A DNA stretch of 64,000 nt from NCBI GenBank assembly GCA_003993805.1, contig RSEF01000003.1, forward strand, positions 78,702,425-78,766,424, in the 5' to 3' direction. Below the pieces are notes generated by a model. It was given only the letters and a program-made list of their open reading frames with translations. It did not search any database and was not told where the DNA came from. Within the stretch, counting starts at the first letter, position 1. Every line of letters starts with the position of its first letter. Shown one piece after another: positions 22,969 to 36,633 of this stretch. Source of the stretch: Himantopus leucocephalus. Its lineage: Eukaryota > Chordata > Aves > Charadriiformes > Recurvirostridae. Both the position numbers and the translations under genes were made by a program.

Positions 22969-25249
22969 ATTAACATTTAGTTATAACAAGGAGATGTTTT
23001 TATTTCACTTAACATCTGTAGCAGATGTGAAATATGTAATTATTTTTGTAAAAGACTTCATAACTTTCACGATTCTTTTGTTTGGCACATCTTTCTTCTA
23101 TTGGGCATTTTAGACAATTGATAAGCATTATTCAGTGGCATATGGTCTGAGTCTGACGTGCTTTGAAAAGAGTACAGAGTACTAATAATGAGGATTCTGT
23201 GAAAATGGGAAAACCAGCACAACAGATATGCTTTGAGAAAGTATGGGTTTTTAGCATCTTGAAACAATATATCACACTCAAAGGGACAGAATTGGGCTGC
23301 ACAATCTGTTAGCTCATTCTTGTCCAATCTGGTCTCCTCCTTTCTTTTGGAGCCAGCATTGTCATCAACTTGCTGAATTATACTCTGACTGGAATGTATT
23401 TCAGGCACAGGGTAATGTATCTACTTAAATGGAATCCTATCTTTCTGCAAAAGCTTTTTAAGTATAATAAATTTAAAATATAAAAAAAGTTCTATTAGCT
23501 TAAAGTAAATGGTTCAACAGTTTACATATGTGCAGGAACAAAGAAAATGACTACTTACTAGTTTGAGAAAAATCTAGCTTGTTCAGAGATTAGAATATAA
23601 AAGGTAGAAATAAACTTTTTTTTTTAATAATAAATTTTTTGCAATGCTACTAGACTCCCAAATTGGGTTTCAAAGATTTGGTATTAAAAGGTGGATTACT
23701 GATCACCCTAATGTTAGGAAAGCACAGGAGGTATTTTTGTTTGTTCATCAAAAAATGTGTGAAGGATAGCAAAACCTTTTCCACGTGGGCCCAATCCTGC
23801 CTGCTTTGGAGTCCAGGGAAAAATCCCTCCTCGCATTACGTTCCCTGCATTAGTGTTGTACAGGGGTTTTTTATGTCAGTACCATGTCTATTTCCTTATA
23901 TTATTTTTAATACTCTTTTTCTGTTCTTAAGATAAAATATATTTTCTTTATCTTTTTATGAGTTAACATTACAGTTGTTTTCAGAAAGATAAATGGTAAT
24001 GAAGTTATAACAATGCAGAAACATTAGATTTGTTTTATAGTCACGATGCTGTGTCTGTTTCTGGTTAATGAACCTATTAATTGTGCCATTATTTCTTAAT
24101 AGAAAGTGATAATATTCTTACACTACGCTGACATAAGAGTTATATTTTTAAATAAACTGTCACGAGAATTTTAAGCCTTGGATTGTGCCTATGGGTAAAA
24201 TAGTTGTGTTTATTGCATTGATTTATGTGAAAGTAAGGGGTCAGCTAAAAATGACTAGGATTCCCTGCTGCTAAAATGACAGGATAGTAGTACATGCGCC
24301 AGCTCTCCTGCTAAGGGTTCTTTAGTTTTCCTGTGGTAAATTACACTGCTTTGCAGGTATGACTAACAGCACCGCAGGCCACCGCCTGTAATACAAGTCA
24401 GAGAGAAAAAAAAATAACCACCACTGATTGTAAAAGCAAGAAGAACATCTTTGAATAAATTCCCAACAGTGTGAATTTAGGATGTTTTATGCTGGCATCT
24501 ACATGGCAAAAAGGTTTATCTCAGGTTTTGTACTGAAAATAACTAACACTGTAAAACTGCGTGTGCTGAAGGAGCAGTCTAATCGCTACAGACTAATCCA
24601 AATCAGCTAATTTGACCCCTGTACTCTTCTAGAGGAAAAGGGAGTTTCGATTCATTATTCTCCCAATACCAAATTCTGCTCCTGTGAATAATGAAATAAA
24701 TGTCATTGGAACTGGCTTGTTCCCTTACATTGAAGACATAACTATCATAAGGTGATGATTCTTGATGGGGAGGAGAAAAATTAATTTAGCAATACAGTAT
24801 CTTTTATCAATTTTTGAATGCAGAAATTGAGTAAAATGTAAATGCAGTAGTTTTTTGTTTATTTTCCTGATATTTTTCAGTCTCATTTTCTACTTTTCAC
24901 CTTAATTCCCTGTCAAATGTAAACATATAACTACTATTTTGCAAAGTGTCTATCTAAGCATAAGGAGCCAGTGCAGTGCTAGTACCACTTCAGAAATCCA
25001 TAACACGAAAAGCATTAATAGGTTCAAAAATATATTTAGTAATGTATGTTGAGGGTCATAATTGTAGAGAAAACAGTATACAGGTTCTCATTTCATCAAG
25101 CTATTTTTTTGTCTTAGAAGAAAAAATCTTTAAGATGGGTCATAATTCATGTTGTCTGCACTGCAGTCTCGTGTCTACATGTTGACTAGAGAAATCAAAG
25201 GTTTGCTGATTGTATCTAGATAGATAAACTTTATCCTTTAACATATCCT

Positions 25250-25440
25250 CCTTTCATTCAGTTCTTTACTCTTTTCTGCTTGTCCACCCCTCTTCTTGTT
25301 TCCCTTTCCTAAATAGACTTATCCGCTCTGCACTTCTCAATTCATTGTTTTTTTCTTCCTTTCCGTTCCTTTCAGTGTTTTATAGTCCCTTTCACTCTTT
25401 TCTTCTGTAAGCATCCTTTTCTTTTCTACATGCCTGCTCA
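25250..25440 (+). repeat. Pyrimidine-rich tract of about 190 bp
   Basis: The + strand is strongly biased to C and T over this stretch, with many CTTTTC, TTCCTTTCC and CCCCTCTTCTT blocks and few purines. It lies mid-intron, 1.5 kb before the next exon, so it is too far to be the ordinary polypyrimidine tract of that acceptor. Confidence 0.7.
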
Positions 25441-26961
25441 GTTTATACAACAAACCTTCCATGTCTTATAACATAGGAAACTCTCAGGAACATCCAGGCA
25501 ACTGCATTGTGAGGGGAAAAAAAAGTTTAGGAGCTTCCATTGACAGATCAAATTGATTGGATGAAGCCAAAACTTGAACAATATTTTTTTAAATTAGGTT
25601 CTCTCTTACTTCCATCAGTTCTGGTTCCATTAGTCAATACTACTTCAACAAACAGACTTTTTAAAATGCTTTGTAATTTTCCCTTCCTGACAAAATTTAT
25701 TGATTTACAAAATCTATGTTGTTTCATTGGGTTTTTTTAAATCCTGAATATGGACTGCTATATTCTCTGGCTTTTTTATACCTTTTAAGGATTTTTTTTT
25801 ATAATAGCGGTGACATATGTTACTTGGGTTTAGATATTTGAATAATTTTATTAACATTAAGGTCTGAGAATTATAAAACCCAGGGAACGTTTAGAGAAGG
25901 TTACAATTCTGAACATCAGAAGTTCAACACCTCGGAGTCCTAAGTGGAAATGAAAATATCACTGCAGTCATGCAGGTATCGTATCTCAGTACTTTGAGAT
26001 ACTCAGTCCGAAGTGAGACTGAATACTCACTTCAAATTCTTCAGTTACCCTGGGTAATTTGTTCTGCACTACTACTTTTTCCTCTAACCTTGGCTATACC
26101 TCCTAGGTTAGCTGTGAATGTTGCTGCCCATAAGTATGCAATATCATCATGCCACTGCTGGTGGCACCAGGAAACCACCAATAAGGGATGAGGTTTGAAA
26201 GTTCCTGGCTATAATCATATTAAAATCACATAAAATAATAAATGGCCTTAGAAATAAAACAACACAAGGAATATTGAGGGGTAAAATCACTTAACAAGAC
26301 AGAAGTTATAAACCTTTTGTGTGTTATTAGTGAGGGGTTTTTCACAGAGGTCGTCTGCAGAAATAAGCNATGTTGGGTTTCACTACAGGGTTTAAGTCTA
26401 TAAATTACAAACTCATTCTCAAAAAAAAAATTTCAAATTAATTTGCATTTCAGCATGGGAATAGGGGACTTTTTTGATTAATAATAATTGCAGAATTATC
26501 AAACTGAAGAACTGTGTCTGTCTTTTCATAGGCATTAGACAGCACCAAATTTATTTTTCATGACTGTTATTATGTTACTGATTGCAGGGATTTGATATGT
26601 TCTTATACCCATTCTAACCCCTTTGATACTAGGGATTGCATTAAACAAACACAGAACAGAATGCACAGCATTTGCCAGACCTGTCAAGATATTTTCAGCC
26701 TTTTCATTTCCTTATCTGGACTACTTAGTGTGTCAATAAAGTCATGTGCATTTTGTATTCCCCCCATCATTAAGATAGTATTTGATTTTTTTTAGACTAA
26801 AACCACACTGTTCAGAAACTGAAGGCTGTGTTTTCCTGTTTGTGTAAACAGCGTTGAGCAAATTATCCTTCTTTAAAAAAAAAAAAGATAACAACAACAC
26901 TAAAGGTTTAACATTTCTAAGTGATCTGTTTTAAAATGTGCAACTATTCGTTCTGTTACAG

Positions 26962-27099
26962 ATGAATGACATTATAGTGACAGTTAGAGATTCAAATCTG
27001 AAGCTGACACTTGCTTTTGGAATAGGAATGCACCATGCGGGTCTGCATGAAAGAGACAGGAAAACTGTGGAAGAATTGTTTGTGAACTGCAAAATCCAG
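26962..27099 (+). CDS. ASCC3: ASCC3 exon: second-cassette RecA2 core
   Basis: 138 nt, 46 whole codons in phase 0, with acceptor tgttacag and donor gtacat. The peptide begins MNDIIVTVRDSNLKLTLAFG and contains IGMHHAGLHERDRKTVEELF, ending VNCKIQ. GMHHAGL is the conserved motif IVa/Va region of Ski2-like enzymes. An intron of only 101 bp separates it from the next exon. Confidence 0.98.
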
Positions 27100-27200
27100 G
27101 TACATTTGTTCTTTGAATCCTGCCGTAATGAGTTTTACATGGAATTTTAAAAGTTGGCTTTTTGTTACATATACCTCATTAATCTTTCTTTCTGTTTTAG

Positions 27201-27321
27201 GTTCTTATTGCCACAAGCACATTAGCTTGGGGTGTAAATTTTCCAGCTCATTTAGTAATTGTTAAAGGAACAGAATACTATGATGGAAAAACAAGGCGTT
27301 ACGTGGATTATCCCATTACAG
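27201..27321 (+). CDS. ASCC3: ASCC3 exon: second-cassette RecA2, motif V
   Basis: 121 nt, phase 0 in and phase 1 out. The acceptor is tgttttag and the donor gtactc. The peptide starts [17 protein letters not shown], which is motif V and senses ATP and the bound strand, then [20 protein letters not shown]. The last base G combines with AT at 30800 to give Asp. All motif V residues expected for an active enzyme are present. Confidence 0.98.
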
Positions 27322-30300
27322 GTACTCACATAAATTATGGAAATGCTCATATGCTGAAATGTATTTCAAGCATATGCAAATGATCCGGATTATTTAGTAA
27401 CTAATCACTGAAAATACCTAATTTGGGTAGAGACTAAAAGTGCTAAGCAAAGCATTTCTTTGTGTAATGCAAGTTGTAAGAGAACGCTTAAGATTTTGTA
27501 TAATAATGAAAATGTTGCTATTTTACAAATCTTTTTTCATGCTAAATTCCTTTAATGTGTATCACCCAAAATAGACATTAAACAATTAAAAGGACAATAT
27601 GAAGTCATATTTAGCTACCTAGTTAATTGTATAAAAGGAAGTTTTCATGCCTGCAAATCATTTTTTTCATTTTTGAAATGTTTTTAAATAGAAACAGATT
27701 TTTAACAATAAACTTAGCCATGGTTTGAAACGCAACAGTTGAATCACACATGTATGAGAACATAAAATTTATACATAGTCACTGGACAGTAAATGAAAAA
27801 CCTTAACTATTCCAGTATCTTCAGTGATGTAAGTGATACTTCAAGTAAATGATACTTCAAAAATAAGCAGTTAAATTAAATATTTGAAATTCTGGTTTGA
27901 TATAGGCTTTTATTGCTTTCTGGCTCCAGTAAACTCCACTTTTCATAAACTGTTCTGCAATGTTTTCAACAAGCTTAAGAAAGTAAACCATGGAAGAACT
28001 TTTCAGAGTTCAGACAGGGAGAGTATTTTTCTGGATGGTACTAAGCTTGAAGAATGAGGACAAGCTAAATTTATTCCAGGTTTCCTGTTCTATTTTCCCT
28101 TTCTCTTTTCACAAGAGAAAGTTTATTATTAAATAATCCTATAATACGCCAGAGATGTATACACCAAAGGATAATCTAAATGTTATTTGTAATGTAAGTA
28201 GAGAGCTTGCATCGTTCTAACCACGCACTGTCTTTTCAGCAAGAGAAGCTTACTAATGAAAAAAAGCTCTAACTGAAAATATTACAGCGGTTACTTCTCC
28301 AAGTAACCCATCAGAGAGCTTAATTTAGTGGTTAGTGCGCTGCAGGAAACTTGGGATCAATTTCCAGACCAACTCTCTTGTTCAAAGATTCTGCTATGAC
28401 CTGGGAGCTTAGCCATGCACACTTGCATTTTGTGACAGACTTAGGCTGAGGTAAATTTAGTACAAACAGTCTTTGCAGAGAAGTAGTATCTCGCTCGTCC
28501 TGACTGGAAGAATAGCGACAACTGACTTGATTACTGAATGGGGAGCAGTGATGAGGAAAGAAACCAACTGAAGTGTTGAATCTGTGGGACTGTCAGAGAG
28601 AAGTAATAGAGAAAATAATATATTCAAAAGAAATCAGAAACTAAATAAGCATTGAAGAATTACTATGCTGTTTTAGAAATCTGTTGTACAAGTACTCACA
28701 AAGGCTTTAGGGGATGCTTATACTTTGACTCGTTGTTGCCTTTTTTCATTCAGGTGACTTGGACATTGGGGATTGTTCAATTCTTGAATTTTCAATAAGA
28801 CTTGGGGGAGGGAGAGGGTAGATGAATACCACCATCTGTGATGGATGCATTTAGATTTTGTTGTCTGCACTGCAACAGAAAATGCAGATTCCTTACTTTA
28901 TGAAGAAACATGTGGTGTGGTTTGCTTAGAGCATTTTTATTTTTAACTTTCTAGAGAATATTTATGCATCTGGAAGTTCTGTGGATAGGTAGTACAGTTT
29001 TGCAGAAGCAATAAAATGAAAATGTAATGAGTTTCTTTCTGAAATACTTCCGAAATTGCACAATACTGTCTTTAATGCTGCCCTCAAGTTATGCCTGCAC
29101 TGTTATATCATAGTATAACTTGGTTTCTTCCTGTTGAAGTTACCTTTCTGTATCAGGGATGCATTTGGCTCCAAGGAAGCAGCTGAGGGCAGAATGAATC
29201 ATTCTGGAGCGTTCAGTAATTTCAAAATTTCACTTCGAGTGAAGTCAGAGGTTTTGGAGAGGGCCTTTTCTCAGTTACCAGACATTTAGTCAGCCAGTTG
29301 GATCATACTTAATACTTCAGGAGTTTAGTCCAGTGATTAAAAGCAGCCAAGCAACATATAGTCAGGAAAGAAAATACTGGTTTTGGATAATTACATAGTT
29401 GACATTGGCAAAAATAATTTCCTGACACTTTTTGGTAAGTCCATTTCCTATATGGTATTATACACAATTTAATTCACCACATTAGAATAGCAAGAAGTTG
29501 TTTCATCACCCTCATGTGCACATACCTATTCAGAAACATCATTTTCAAACTAGTTTCATTTTACATTTTCATGTCACCCCTAAATTAACAAAAGGAATAA
29601 ACTGATAAAAACCATCGCTGTCTATGTAGCTCGTGGGTACACAAGTGAAAATGTGTTACTAAAAACTGTTATCATCATCGGGCTGTTTCTCCTATCATTG
29701 TCCGTTGCTGTATGCCATTCTACACCCTCTAGCTTTTCCTTCCCCTGCTGACTATTGGGCCAAAAGCTTATTGATTCTGAAGTCAAAGAAACTGCTTTTC
29801 AAAATGCCAGGTACTGCAAGCCACATGTTGTGCACGTATGATGGACTTCATAGAGAATACACAAAATACCAAAAGTTTTAAAATAAAGATGCAAAACTTA
29901 CTTATTAATTGCTTTCCATTGTTTCTTCAAAGTTAAATAGCAGTTGGAGGCACTAAAAAGGAATCAGAGCTCTGTTGAGCAAGACGCAAAAAAAACTATA
30001 CAGATGCACTTCTCCGATTATGAGAAGACACAAACAGATGATAAGCATAGTTATCTTGGTGGCCAGGTAGCAAGTTGAGCTTGTTTTGTATAAACTAGTA
30101 TTTTCAGTGTTTATAGAAATCACTAACTAGTACTGGCAAGTAACGATGTGTAGGCAGAGTAGTAGAAGTAAGCTTTAACTGTACCTGCTTTTAAATTTGT
30201 ATATTGTGATCTGATACAGGGACAACTTATGATATGAAACCATTTCTACTCCAGTGCTAATAACTAGTATAACTTGTCCTGAAGTTTCAGTGGTAAAGAT

Positions 30301-30799
30301 CATAGCTTTAAGTAATTAGAATTTGCCTTTACCTTTTTTCCTCTAAAATATTCAAAACCTAGGAAATCATATATAGCAGAAAAGCTTATACAAGGAACTT
30401 TTATTATTGTGTAGTCAAATACTTGAAAATTAGGAAATTACAGACAGTTGCCATTGTAGGCTTCATGAGTTCTCTTACTCATCATCTTCAATTGCATATG
30501 ATCAAATGAGGGATGGATATGGAATGGAAGGAGAGTAGAGGAAATTTATATTAGATGTAAGCTTGGATTCTATTGCAGTGGGTGGTCTTCAAGTATGCAG
30601 GAAGATAGTCTCTGCCAGAAAGAAGTTGATTGTAAATTTATCTGTGATGGAAAAAAAAATTAGACACGTGAAAACCAATAGGGCATACGAGGCCAAAGAA
30701 ATCAAAAAATCCTGTATTGCACATTATACAGATGTAAATACATTTATTTATACGTTCAAATAAATACATTTGTTTTACACATTATTGTCTCTATGGCAG
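27322..30799 (+). other. Intron, nothing further recognised
   Basis: A 3.5-kb AT-rich intron with donor gtactc and acceptor tatggcag. A short imperfect tandem repeat lies near 27823-27862. An open frame at 30563-30763 has no recognisable domain. No gene or mobile element is supported. Confidence 0.85.
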
Positions 30800-30932
30800 A
30801 TGTACTTCAGATGATGGGACGTGCTGGCAGACCACAGTTTGATGACCAAGGAAAAGCTGTAATTCTAGTTCATGATATTAAGAAAGACTTCTACAAAAAA
30901 TTCCTTTATGAACCTTTCCCAGTGGAATCAAG
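30800..30932 (+). CDS. ASCC3: ASCC3 exon: second-cassette RecA2 motif VI and start of winged helix
   Basis: 133 nt, phase 1 in and phase 2 out (AG plus C gives Ser). The acceptor is tatggcag and the donor gtaaag. The peptide begins [19 protein letters not shown] and ends [21 protein letters not shown] (30808-30834) is motif VI, whose two arginines (the finger) reach the ATP across the domain interface; both are intact. The following residues lead out of RecA2 into the winged-helix region. Confidence 0.98.
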
Positions 30933-33508
30933 GTAAAGATAAAGCAATCAGAAAAACTGATCAAACTATAAACAGTACTACAAGTGAGGGATAGAGAAAA
31001 GTGAAACAAAATTCCTGTGCCGAATATCTCCTAAATATCAGGATCCTAGAGGAAAATCATTTTCCAAAAAATACTATCCATCTTTATGCAGAAAAATCCT
31101 TTCCTCCACGTGTTTTGAAGCACTGTTGAGCTCTTTAGTCCTTTCCCAGATAACACTACGAATGCTTCTCTGCTCCTGAGTGTTGTCTCGGACATTTGAA
31201 TGAGAGCACAAACTGTTCTTCAAGGCCAGTGTGTAGGACAACTATACATGATACTCAGAACCCACTCTGAAATTATGTGACAAATTTTTAATAGGAAAAA
31301 AATCAGTGAGTTTCTAGCACTTTTTACCTAGAATACTTGTACCGTTATAGATATCACATTCTTCAAAATCTTACAAGTTCAAAAAGAAATCTGCACAGTG
31401 TAAACTATTACTAATGCAATTTCAACACATCTTTCACTTCAAAATTGCAATATTTTTGTCAGAAATGTAGAAACACCACCTTTTTGCAACCTCTCTGAAC
31501 TTAGTTGATACAAAGTTTGCTGTCCAGCATAATGTAACTTGTGCTTTGGTTTTGATATGTATAATATACTTAGTTCAGCAAGAAGCAGAACTAGTTACAT
31601 CGGTCTCATGTAGATGCATGTTTCATGGAGGAATTCTCAGACATCTAATAAAGCATGAGCATTACTGAAAGCTTTTCTCAGTGATGAAGAATTCACATTA
31701 TTGTTCTCCTAAGAAAACTTCATCCCTCAACATAAGCGATAATGGGACCTCTGTCTGGTCAGGAAATTTGTAGGAGCTCGAGAGTGCTATCCACCTGTGA
31801 AATATAGTTGAAATGGGCTGGTGTATTTGAAGGTTAATTTCTGTGGTGCACAGACAGACATATAATTTTTGCAAACAAAGAATGTGGAGACATGCACTTC
31901 ATTTCCTTAGGAAACCACACTTTTCTTTTTTTAACTTAGAAATTGCACTTAGCACAAAAGGCTAGGAGTTGATCTTCTTCAAAATGACAGCTAGTAAGTC
32001 AAAAGAGCAGTGTGATTAAAATGTTGATGATATATCCAGACTGTATGGCACTAGCATAAACTAGGAAATCTCTCAGTTCATGGGTAAATAAAGAAATTTT
32101 ATCTTCAGTATAATAGTAGTAATCACACCTTGTTCCTGTTTGAAATACTGTAAATATTCTGTGTCTCTAGTAGCTCATTTTGGTGTATATATTTACTTTG
32201 TAGTTTGATATAGTCCATCTTTGTAAACAAAGACTATTTGATAAATTTTCAGATGCATATTCACATATTAATAGCAATCTCATTAAGTTCTGTGTTGGTT
32301 GTGATCCAATTAACTTAGAGTTGTCTTGGTCTCTTTTATGATCAAGTATTTGAAGTAAGAGGCTTCATAATTTCAAAGAGAAACTGTTTGGGGGGTTTTG
32401 GAGGTTTTTTAGTTCTAGAATGCTTTCCCATCTGTTCTACCAAAGAGCAGATTTATCAGCTTTGTGTAGTATTTCCAATTTGTAAAAACTTCATATTTTT
32501 TTAATGAAAGGTTTTTCTAAAAGCCATTGTCTGTGTTTTCGCTAGACTTGAGTACACAACTTGTATGACAGGCCTTGTGCTCTCACTGATCATGGGTCTG
32601 AAATATAGCACATTAGAAGCAAAAGAGAAAGCACTCTTTATTCTGGAATAGCTATCGAATCGTCTGTCCAGTTTCTGTTAGACAATCTGGGTAGAACAGG
32701 TTCTTACTTTTAGAAGTGTGCGATCAGCGGTATAGAGCAGTAAAATAGCTACTCATACCATTCCAGCTACTCATTAATATTTACTTTTAGCAATAGGGAA
32801 AGAACAGTAGGAAAACAAAAAGGATTATAATACAAGAAAACTTAGGTTGATCCTTAAATATTTGCCATTCCCTGATTGAACTTTAGCCAAGCATGATCTC
32901 ATTAGATACCCTAATGAAGGTCTTTGTTCCATTTAATGACACTAAACAGTATTTTACTTTGTAAGAAGCATTTTAAACTGCTTTTGTTCTTCTGTGTTTC
33001 TGAGTTTAGATCTTTCTCAGTAAAAGTAACTATTTTTTTTTCATTGGATGAAGATGAGGCAAAATCTGGGGGAAGCAGTTTTGATGTAATTTTAATAGCC
33101 CTCAAGTATTTGTCAAGTATTAGCTAAGCTATTGCCACTGTTTCATTTCCTGTTTGTCTTTCCATATGATTCTGTATTGGATTAAACCAGCATGATCATA
33201 TGGTCAACATACAGTATTCAGAAGTTACCACTGAGTAACTCCATCTGAATACATTCCATGACTGACTTAAACTTTTGCGTTCTTGGTCCAATCAAAAATT
33301 AATTTGAGCTTCATTCCACTATCATGTAAAGAAGATGACTGACCTTGCAATTACATTCCCCCTTCTTCCCCTCTTCTCTTTTACCGGAAGATAAATATAT
33401 ACTTTCAGATTAAAAGTAATAAACCTTTTAATGCACAACTCTACAAAATATATTACCTGTCTTTGTGATTGTAAAGTCAGCTAAGTCCTCTTGTTTCCTG
33501 TTCTTCAG
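30933..33508 (+). other. Intron, nothing further recognised
   Basis: A 2.6-kb AT-rich intron with donor gtaaag and acceptor ttcttcag. Overlapping open frames on both strands at 32911-33127 look like chance. No repeat or gene is recognised. Confidence 0.85.
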
Positions 33509-33634
33509 CTTGTTAGAAGTGCTGGCTGACCACTTGAATGCTGAAATTGCTGCTGGAACTATTACTTCTAAGCAGGATGCAATGGATTATATCACCTGGA
33601 CTTATTTCTTCCGTCGACTTATAATGAACCCAAC
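33509..33634 (+). CDS. ASCC3: ASCC3 exon: winged-helix region of the second cassette
   Basis: 126 nt, phase 2 in and phase 2 out (AC plus T gives Thr). The acceptor is ttcttcag and the donor gtgagt. The peptide is [16 protein letters not shown] followed by [19 protein letters not shown] and [16 protein letters not shown] is the typical start of the winged-helix domain that bridges the RecA core and the Sec63-like unit in Brr2-type helicases. An intron of 9.7 kb follows. Confidence 0.97.
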
Positions 33635-35401
33635 GTGAGTATAAAATACAAATGCAATTTATTCTCAAGGTAACTTGAGGGTAGAGTTGATCCAAAGGTG
33701 ATCTGGCTGCTGTTGGAACCTAGAATACTTAGCGATCTCCAATGTAGGAGCATTGCTGGCCCACACATGGAATAAAACTTGTATGCACATTTTTTTAATA
33801 TTTTTTTCTCTAAATATAAATGCATTTCTTGGCAGTTAACTTTACAATTTAGTGACAACTATAAAATAGCCTTATTGAGAGGGCTACATCAGCATCCCTA
33901 AAATAAAACTCCAGATTATCACATTCCTTTAGGTATTGTATTTATAATGTGTTACTTTTTTTTTTAGCTACCACATTGATATGTTCTGCCCAGTTTTCTA
34001 TAGAAAATCTATTAGGACCTGGATTTTCCTGATAAATGAGGGAATAGCTATCAGCTGTTTCTCTGTGATAAAGTTTACTTTCATTAGGGTATCCTGGTGA
34101 AACCATGTGTGCAATATTTTCAATGATTGTTATCATACTGCCTAGCTCCAGCTGGTATGCAGATCGTTCTGAGCTGTTCCAGCAATGTAACCTGCCTTTG
34201 CCACAACATTGTTACGGGGAAATGGTATGTTACCTATCATGTGATCATTCACTCACCAAAATAATGTGGAAATAAAGAATTAGGCATTTATAGCACTGAA
34301 TATTTCTTGATGTACTCCAGAGTGTTGAATTTCTGAAATCAGGTTAATGTCCATAACATTTGGCTGAATTTTCAGCTGGGTTCTTTATGGGCAACTGCCG
34401 GTGGGAGCCTGCAGGTGATAAAATAATGTCCTTTAATTCTTTTTTCATCTTAATTAGTTTTGAATTCTGCATCTACTGCTATGCTGAGAATCTCCCACAA
34501 AACAGAATTTCTGTCTAATCTTCTTGGGAAATAAAAAATGCAGAATCTTAGAACTGTAAACTAAAGAAAACATATTCAATTCTCTCACTTCATAACTAAC
34601 AAAGTGAATACATTTATGTGGAGGGTATTTCTCCCCTGAGAGTGACAAACAGCTAAATCCTGGTTTTGTCTAGGTTAGATGTGTTGAAGCAATGCTTATT
34701 TGGAATTTACACATGATCCATACTACAACTAATGTTAAAAACTACGCCACTGCAGACTATTCTTTTTTAGTATAAAGAATAAGTAATGTTATTTTAAAAT
34801 GTCTTTCTCTTGAATTGCTGTGTTAAAGTGATTTTGTTGATTTGTCTTTGGCAAGCTTTGATCATGTGGTATGTGTGGTAGGTAGATTTTTAAGGCAGAA
34901 CCTGTAGCCCAAAGGTAAGTGTAGAATATAGAAATGTTGTCTTTTGATTTAATAGGTAAGCTCTTCCCAATATACAAGAAGGTTGCCACTGGAGTATGAG
35001 GCTGGCATGTTTACTGACGGTCCTTTTTTGTCAGCAGTTTCTTTAATGTGCAGTGTCATGGAAAGCTAAATCTGAAGTTAATCACTATATCAACTTTTGA
35101 GCAGAAGTTCTGCTATTCTGAGAGCATTGTGGGAAGAAAGGGCGGGGGGTGGGGGAGGGAGAAAAAATTGAGATGCAGAACCTTTGTAGTAAGATAAAAG
35201 ATGAACAGATCTTGACTAGTCATGTCCATAATGGCAAGATAGGAATGCAAATTGAAGTTTCTAATGAAATTGGAGTCTTTCATTGGAACGCCACACATGC
35301 AGGTTGGAACAGTTCACAAGTTGTGCTGCTTTACCCTCTGTCTCATCCACACAGAGGTACTCAGCATTCCCGCTGTACTCCTTCATGCAGGGAGAAAAAT
35401 C

Positions 35402-35501
35402 NNNNNNNNNNNNNNNNNNNNNNNNNNNNNNNNNNNNNNNNNNNNNNNNNNNNNNNNNNNNNNNNNNNNNNNNNNNNNNNNNNNNNNNNNNNNNNNNNNN
35501 N
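35402..35501. other. Assembly gap of exactly 100 N
   Basis: Round 100-N placeholder in an intron. Unlike the other two gaps it is not followed by a T run. No coding loss is implied, because the exons at 33509 and 43367 join in frame. Several open frames that appear to cross it are artefacts of the N block. Confidence 0.95.
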
Positions 35502-36633
35502 ACTCTGTCATTAACTGTGTTGAAGAGGTCACTTCTAGATACCAAGTACAAATGCAATGGATGTGCACGCTTTCCATTCTTTGACATGATAATAAATTTT
35601 ATTCAGTTTCATCCAAAGTTAATGAACTAGCCAATTAGTAGGCTTCCTGGACCTACCGTCTGTGTTATTTTCAGACCTCCTACAAGCCAAGCAGTTCCAG
35701 CGTGGTGAATGTTTGAATGAGATACGTCAAAGGAAAACTGAAGAGTTTTATGAAGAGAAGTCAGAGATAGTTGAGATAACTTTGAATAAATTTCAATATA
35801 GTAATGGACTTGACTGTGCCATATGTGACCATATAAAATGATTGATATTATGAAACAAGAACTATTTTTTGCCTTTAATAATCCAAAGGTTTTAGGGTTT
35901 ATTTTGTCACAAGAGTAGGAGCATAATGGCTAAATTTTGGGTTGGGGAGTTCCACAATACCCACTCGGTGTTACTTGATACAGTGTTGTTTATCATGTCC
36001 TGGCCCGAAGCAATTTTGTTGACTTTCTCTCCACTGTGAAACAAGAACTATTTCCCAGCCAGCAGGTGATTGTACCTTAGTGGTGAATAAGTAATTCCTA
36101 TATGCATGATTGGTAAATTGCCTTGGGATTCATTGGCATAAAAGTCATTGCATGTGATGCTGTAAATCCCCAAAATAATGGGCTTAGATAATATGCAGAA
36201 GATTTATATTCTCATTTATTGCCAGTTTTAGCTACTTGTATATTAAAGCTGCATAAACAAATCTAGGATCATTCTATTCCAATCCAGTACCATAAAATGC
36301 TTTACTGAATGCCTACAATTTGTACTATTTAAGTAATGTTAATCTACCTTTGTTGTGAGACAGAGATCAAAGTATCCTTTTGCTCTAAGTATTCAGGTTT
36401 CTTCTAAACGTGCAGTCATTATGAAAGTTTTTCTGGCACACTTGAGTTAATTTGTTAGACTCGTAATAATGGCTTTTTTTAATGGTGTTGATGAAAACCT
36501 TTGCATGTTACGATACTTCTTTTCATCAAATCATTTTCGTTTTCCTGTTTGATGAATCCCTGTATCTTGAAATCTCTGAAATGGGTTTTAACTGTCTAGT
36601 TAAGAGGAGTAATCGAGCCGTTGATTTGGGGGA

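Larger units (their letters stand above)
18863..26961 (+). other. Intron of 8.1 kb with a 100-N gap
   Basis: The coding joins in frame across this intron. It contains a degenerate TA/TG/TC microsatellite (about 19340-19395), a 21-bp tandem duplication (21060-21101), an unidentified minus-strand open frame (21510-21977), a 100-N gap (22741-22840), a perfect hairpin (22939-22968), a pyrimidine-rich tract (about 25250-25440) and a lone N (26369) with no flanking duplicate. Confidence 0.8.

Noticed and set aside
35149..35630. Several frames of 108-121 codons
   Set aside because: They cross the 100-N gap and are open only because N was translated as unknown residues.
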